From positions 186,001-250,000 of the forward strand of contig NZ_WHUG01000002.1 of NCBI RefSeq assembly GCF_009380215.1: DNA of 64,000 nucleotides. Reading direction: 5' to 3'. The number at the start of each line of letters is the position of its first letter. Within the stretch, counting starts at the first letter, position 1. The position numbers were made by a program, and so were the translations under genes. The stretch comes from Rugamonas aquatica (GTDB taxonomy: Bacteria; Pseudomonadota; Gammaproteobacteria; Burkholderiales; Burkholderiaceae_D). Of the stretch, positions 61,940-64,000 are shown one piece after another. Below the pieces are notes generated by a model. It had not been told where the DNA came from and searched no databases. It saw only the letters and a program-made list of their open reading frames with translations.

Positions 61940-64000
61940 ATGTTAAGCAATCGTCGTTTCCGCCGGCCCCGTATTGTTGTTCGCGCAGTGCGCAAATTGC
62001 GCGCAGGCGCCGCAGCATTTGGCTATCGTCGCACCCGGCACTTGCGTGTCGTGCCGCCGCCCACTCCCGAGCAAACCGAAGCGCATCTGGCCCAGGCCCA
62101 GATGGACCCGCCGCCGCCTGAAGTGCCGCCGAAGAGCAAGCGCTCGCGCAATGCCTTCCTGCTGGTGTTGCTGGTCGGCCTGTCGTTCGCGGTCTACTGG
62201 GGCGTGCAGGAAACGCGCACCTCCAGCATGCAGGCGCGCATCTTCACCGACCTGGTCGGCAAGATGACGTACAAGATGGAGCCGGGCGCCAGCAAGGCTA
62301 TCCGCTTCCCGAAAGACAGCCCGTACGACGAACGGCTCGGCTACGCCGGCCTGCCGGATTATCTGGGCAAGCTGAGCGCGCGCGACTACCAGGTCAGCGC
62401 CCAGGTCCGCATCTCGCCGAAGATGGCCGAGCTGGCCGACATGGGCGTGTTCGCCACCTACCGCGAGAAGACCAAGACCGGCCTGACGATCTACGATTGC
62501 CGCGCGCAGGAATTGTTCGCCGCCAGCTATCCCGAGCGCATCTACAACAAGTTCGAGCAGGCGCCGATGGCCTTGATTAACAGCCTGCTGTTCATCGAAA
62601 ACCGCGAGCTGCTCGACACCAAGTACCCGACCCGCAATCCCGCCGTCGAATGGGATCGTCTGGGCAAGGCCGTGATTGAAAAGAGCGTCAGCTCGGTCGC
62701 CGGCGGCCATCGCGCGGCGGGCGGCAGCACGCTGGCCACGCAGATCGAGAAATACCGCCATTCGCCGGAAGGCCGCACCGGTTCGATGAAGGACAAGCTG
62801 CAGCAGATGGTGTCGGCCAGCCTGCGTTCCTACCAGGACGGCCCGGACACCACCAAGGCGCGCCGCCGCATCGTCATCGATTACCTGAACACGGTGCCGC
62901 TGTCGGCCAAGCCCGGCTACGGCGAGGTGAACGGCATCGGCGACGGCATGTGGGTGTGGTACGGCCGCAGCTTCCCGGACTTCAACCGCCTGCTGGGCGG
63001 CAATCTCGACAACCCGGATGCGGAAACCGCGCTGACCTACAAGGAAGCGCTGAGCCTGATGATCGCGCAGCGCCGCCCCAGCCATTATCTGGGCAATGGC
63101 GCGGCCGACCTGGAAGTGCTGGCCAACAGCCACCTGCGCATCCTGGCGCAGGACGGCGTCATCACGCCGGCCATGCGCGATATGGCCTTGCAGCAGAAAC
63201 TGCATCCGGCCACCGGCAATGGCCTGGAGTCGGCGCCGGCGATGACCTTCGTCTCGCGCAAGGCATCGAACGCGATCCGCAATCATCTGGCCAACCTGCT
63301 GGGCGACAACCGCATGTACAACCTGGACCGGCTCGACCTGAGCGTGGTCAGCACGCTGGACGCGCAAGCCCAGACCGCCGTCACGCAAGTGCTGCGCGAC
63401 CTGCGCGATCCCGAGAAGGCCAAGGCCGCCGGCCTGACCGGCAAGGGCATGCTGGGCAACGGCGATCCGGCCAATGTGGTGTACAGCTTCACCTTGCTGG
63501 AGAAGGGCGAGCAGAACAATCTGCTGCGCCTGCAGACCGATAACTTCGACCAGCCGCTGGACATCAACGAAGGCGCCAAGCTGGACCTGGGCTCGACCGC
63601 CAAGCTGCGCACGCTGGTGACTTACCTGGACATCGTCGACCAGCTGCACCGCAAGTATGGCGGCATGGATACGGCGGCGCTGGGCAATGTGCGCGTCGAT
63701 CCGCAGGACAAGCTGTCGCAGTGGGCGCTGGACTACTTCAAGGCGCTGCCGCTGGATAAGGGCGGACGCGAGCTGACGCCGATGCTGAACGCGGCCATGG
63801 AGCGCAAGTATTCGGGCAATCCGGGCGAGGGCTTCTTCACCGGCGGCGGGCTTCACCACTTCGGCAACTTCTCGAAGGAAGACAACGGCAAGATCCTGAC
63901 CGTGACCGAGGCGCTGCGCCACTCGACCAACCTGGTGTTCGTGCGCCTGATGCGCGACGTGGCCAAGTACTACATGTTCCAGTCGCCGGGCTCGTCGGCG
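61940..64000 (+). CDS. Divergent class A penicillin-binding protein (partial, 3' end outside window)
   Basis: The frame is open from ATG at 61940 to the end of the window (687 codons). It begins with a basic cytoplasmic stretch, one membrane helix (71-88), then a GT51 glycosyltransferase domain with GGSTLATQIEKY (261-272) and a catalytic Glu candidate at 220 in IENRELL; the second Glu region is altered compared with the usual EDxxFxxHxG and GGSTITQQ. A transpeptidase domain follows with SxxK at S552-T-A-K555 and SxN at S662-T-N664. It may build peptidoglycan in a special setting. The very long open reverse strand is a shadow. Confidence 0.85.
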   Translation, partial: MLSNRRFRRPRIVVRAVRKLRAGAAAFGYRRTRHLRVVPPPTPEQTEAHLAQAQMDPPPPEVPPKSKRSRNAFLLVLLVGLSFAVYWGVQETRTSSMQARIFTDLVGKMTYKMEPGASKAIRFPKDSPYDERLGYAGLPDYLGKLSARDYQVSAQVRISPKMAELADMGVFATYREKTKTGLTIYDCRAQELFAASYPERIYNKFEQAPMALINSLLFIENRELLDTKYPTRNPAVEWDRLGKAVIEKSVSSVAGGHRAAGGSTLATQIEKYRHSPEGRTGSMKDKLQQMVSASLRSYQDGPDTTKARRRIVIDYLNTVPLSAKPGYGEVNGIGDGMWVWYGRSFPDFNRLLGGNLDNPDAETALTYKEALSLMIAQRRPSHYLGNGAADLEVLANSHLRILAQDGVITPAMRDMALQQKLHPATGNGLESAPAMTFVSRKASNAIRNHLANLLGDNRMYNLDRLDLSVVSTLDAQAQTAVTQVLRDLRDPEKAKAAGLTGKGMLGNGDPANVVYSFTLLEKGEQNNLLRLQTDNFDQPLDINEGAKLDLGSTAKLRTLVTYLDIVDQLHRKYGGMDTAALGNVRVDPQDKLSQWALDYFKALPLDKGGRELTPMLNAAMERKYSGNPGEGFFTGGGLHHFGNFSKEDNGKILTVTEALRHSTNLVFVRLMRDVAKYYMFQSPGSSA

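Noticed and set aside
61943..63922. A 659-codon minus-strand frame at the end of the window
   Set aside because: The plus strand is open from 61940 to 64000 and encodes a penicillin-binding protein with SxxK and SxN motifs.

Overview
The window looks like chromosomal DNA of a GC-rich betaproteobacterium, most likely Oxalobacteraceae (Massilia/Duganella/Rugamonas/Janthinobacterium group). The grounds are the housekeeping genes and their order (rplU-rpmA-obgE-proB, nth-rsxB, FNR/fdxA), a PEP-CTERM surface protein, intracellular PHA-storage genes, large TonB receptors and many LysR regulators. The genus is inferred from gene content, not measured. No insertion sequence, integrase, CRISPR array or rRNA was found; there is one tRNA gene, tRNA-Pro(CGG).

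Layout. 1-508: end of a glycosyltransferase-like gene. 587-6010: Tat-exported molybdenum hydroxylase, its 2Fe-2S subunit, a triheme cytochrome c and a solute-binding protein, all translationally coupled. 6023-11818: purine (urate) catabolism with a UraD-AllC fusion, a LysR regulator, membrane urate oxidase PuuD with its own cytochrome c domain, an unusual M20-type hydrolase and a thioesterase. 12670-16155: pqiABC envelope lipid-transport genes. 16152-23341: an eight-gene minus-strand operon (GntR, AprA-like flavoprotein, AprB-like ferredoxin, NosL-tailed ABC binding protein, permease, ATPase, HEAT-repeat protein, DUF971 protein) behind a near-ideal operator palindrome. 23542-24206: vapBC. 24208-28250: LysR, histidine phosphatase, acyl-CoA dehydrogenase, LacI-type regulator. 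28521-31037: TonB receptor with a LacI-type operator upstream, then a perfect 41-bp inverted repeat and SOS-controlled polB. 33559-37443: small metabolic and regulatory genes. 37875-39856: a PEP-CTERM protein and a J-domain/TonB chimera. 40051-43070: tRNA-Pro, a second TonB receptor and arsC.

43217-45471 is an AT-richer two-gene cassette: a protein with two CBS-like repeats and a C-terminal HEPN-like R-x4-H motif, overlapping by 4 bp an SF2 helicase-like ATPase that carries a second HEPN-like R-x4-H motif between its two motor halves. It sits between conserved core genes (arsC and the polyprenyl synthase) and is the best candidate in the window for an undescribed system, possibly antiviral.

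45546-56952 is mainly core genome: polyprenyl diphosphate synthase, L21, L27, ObgE, ProB, Nth, RsxB, PHA depolymerase, ferredoxin-NADP reductase, FdxA, a PHA-system protein, acyl-CoA-binding protein, HU, an anti-sigma-like membrane protein and FKBP. 57093-61735 is a tightly overlapping five-gene operon (beta-propeller, polysaccharide deacetylase, sterol-desaturase-type hydroxylase, EI24-type membrane protein, CinA N-domain protein). From 61940 a divergent class A penicillin-binding protein runs off the end of the window.
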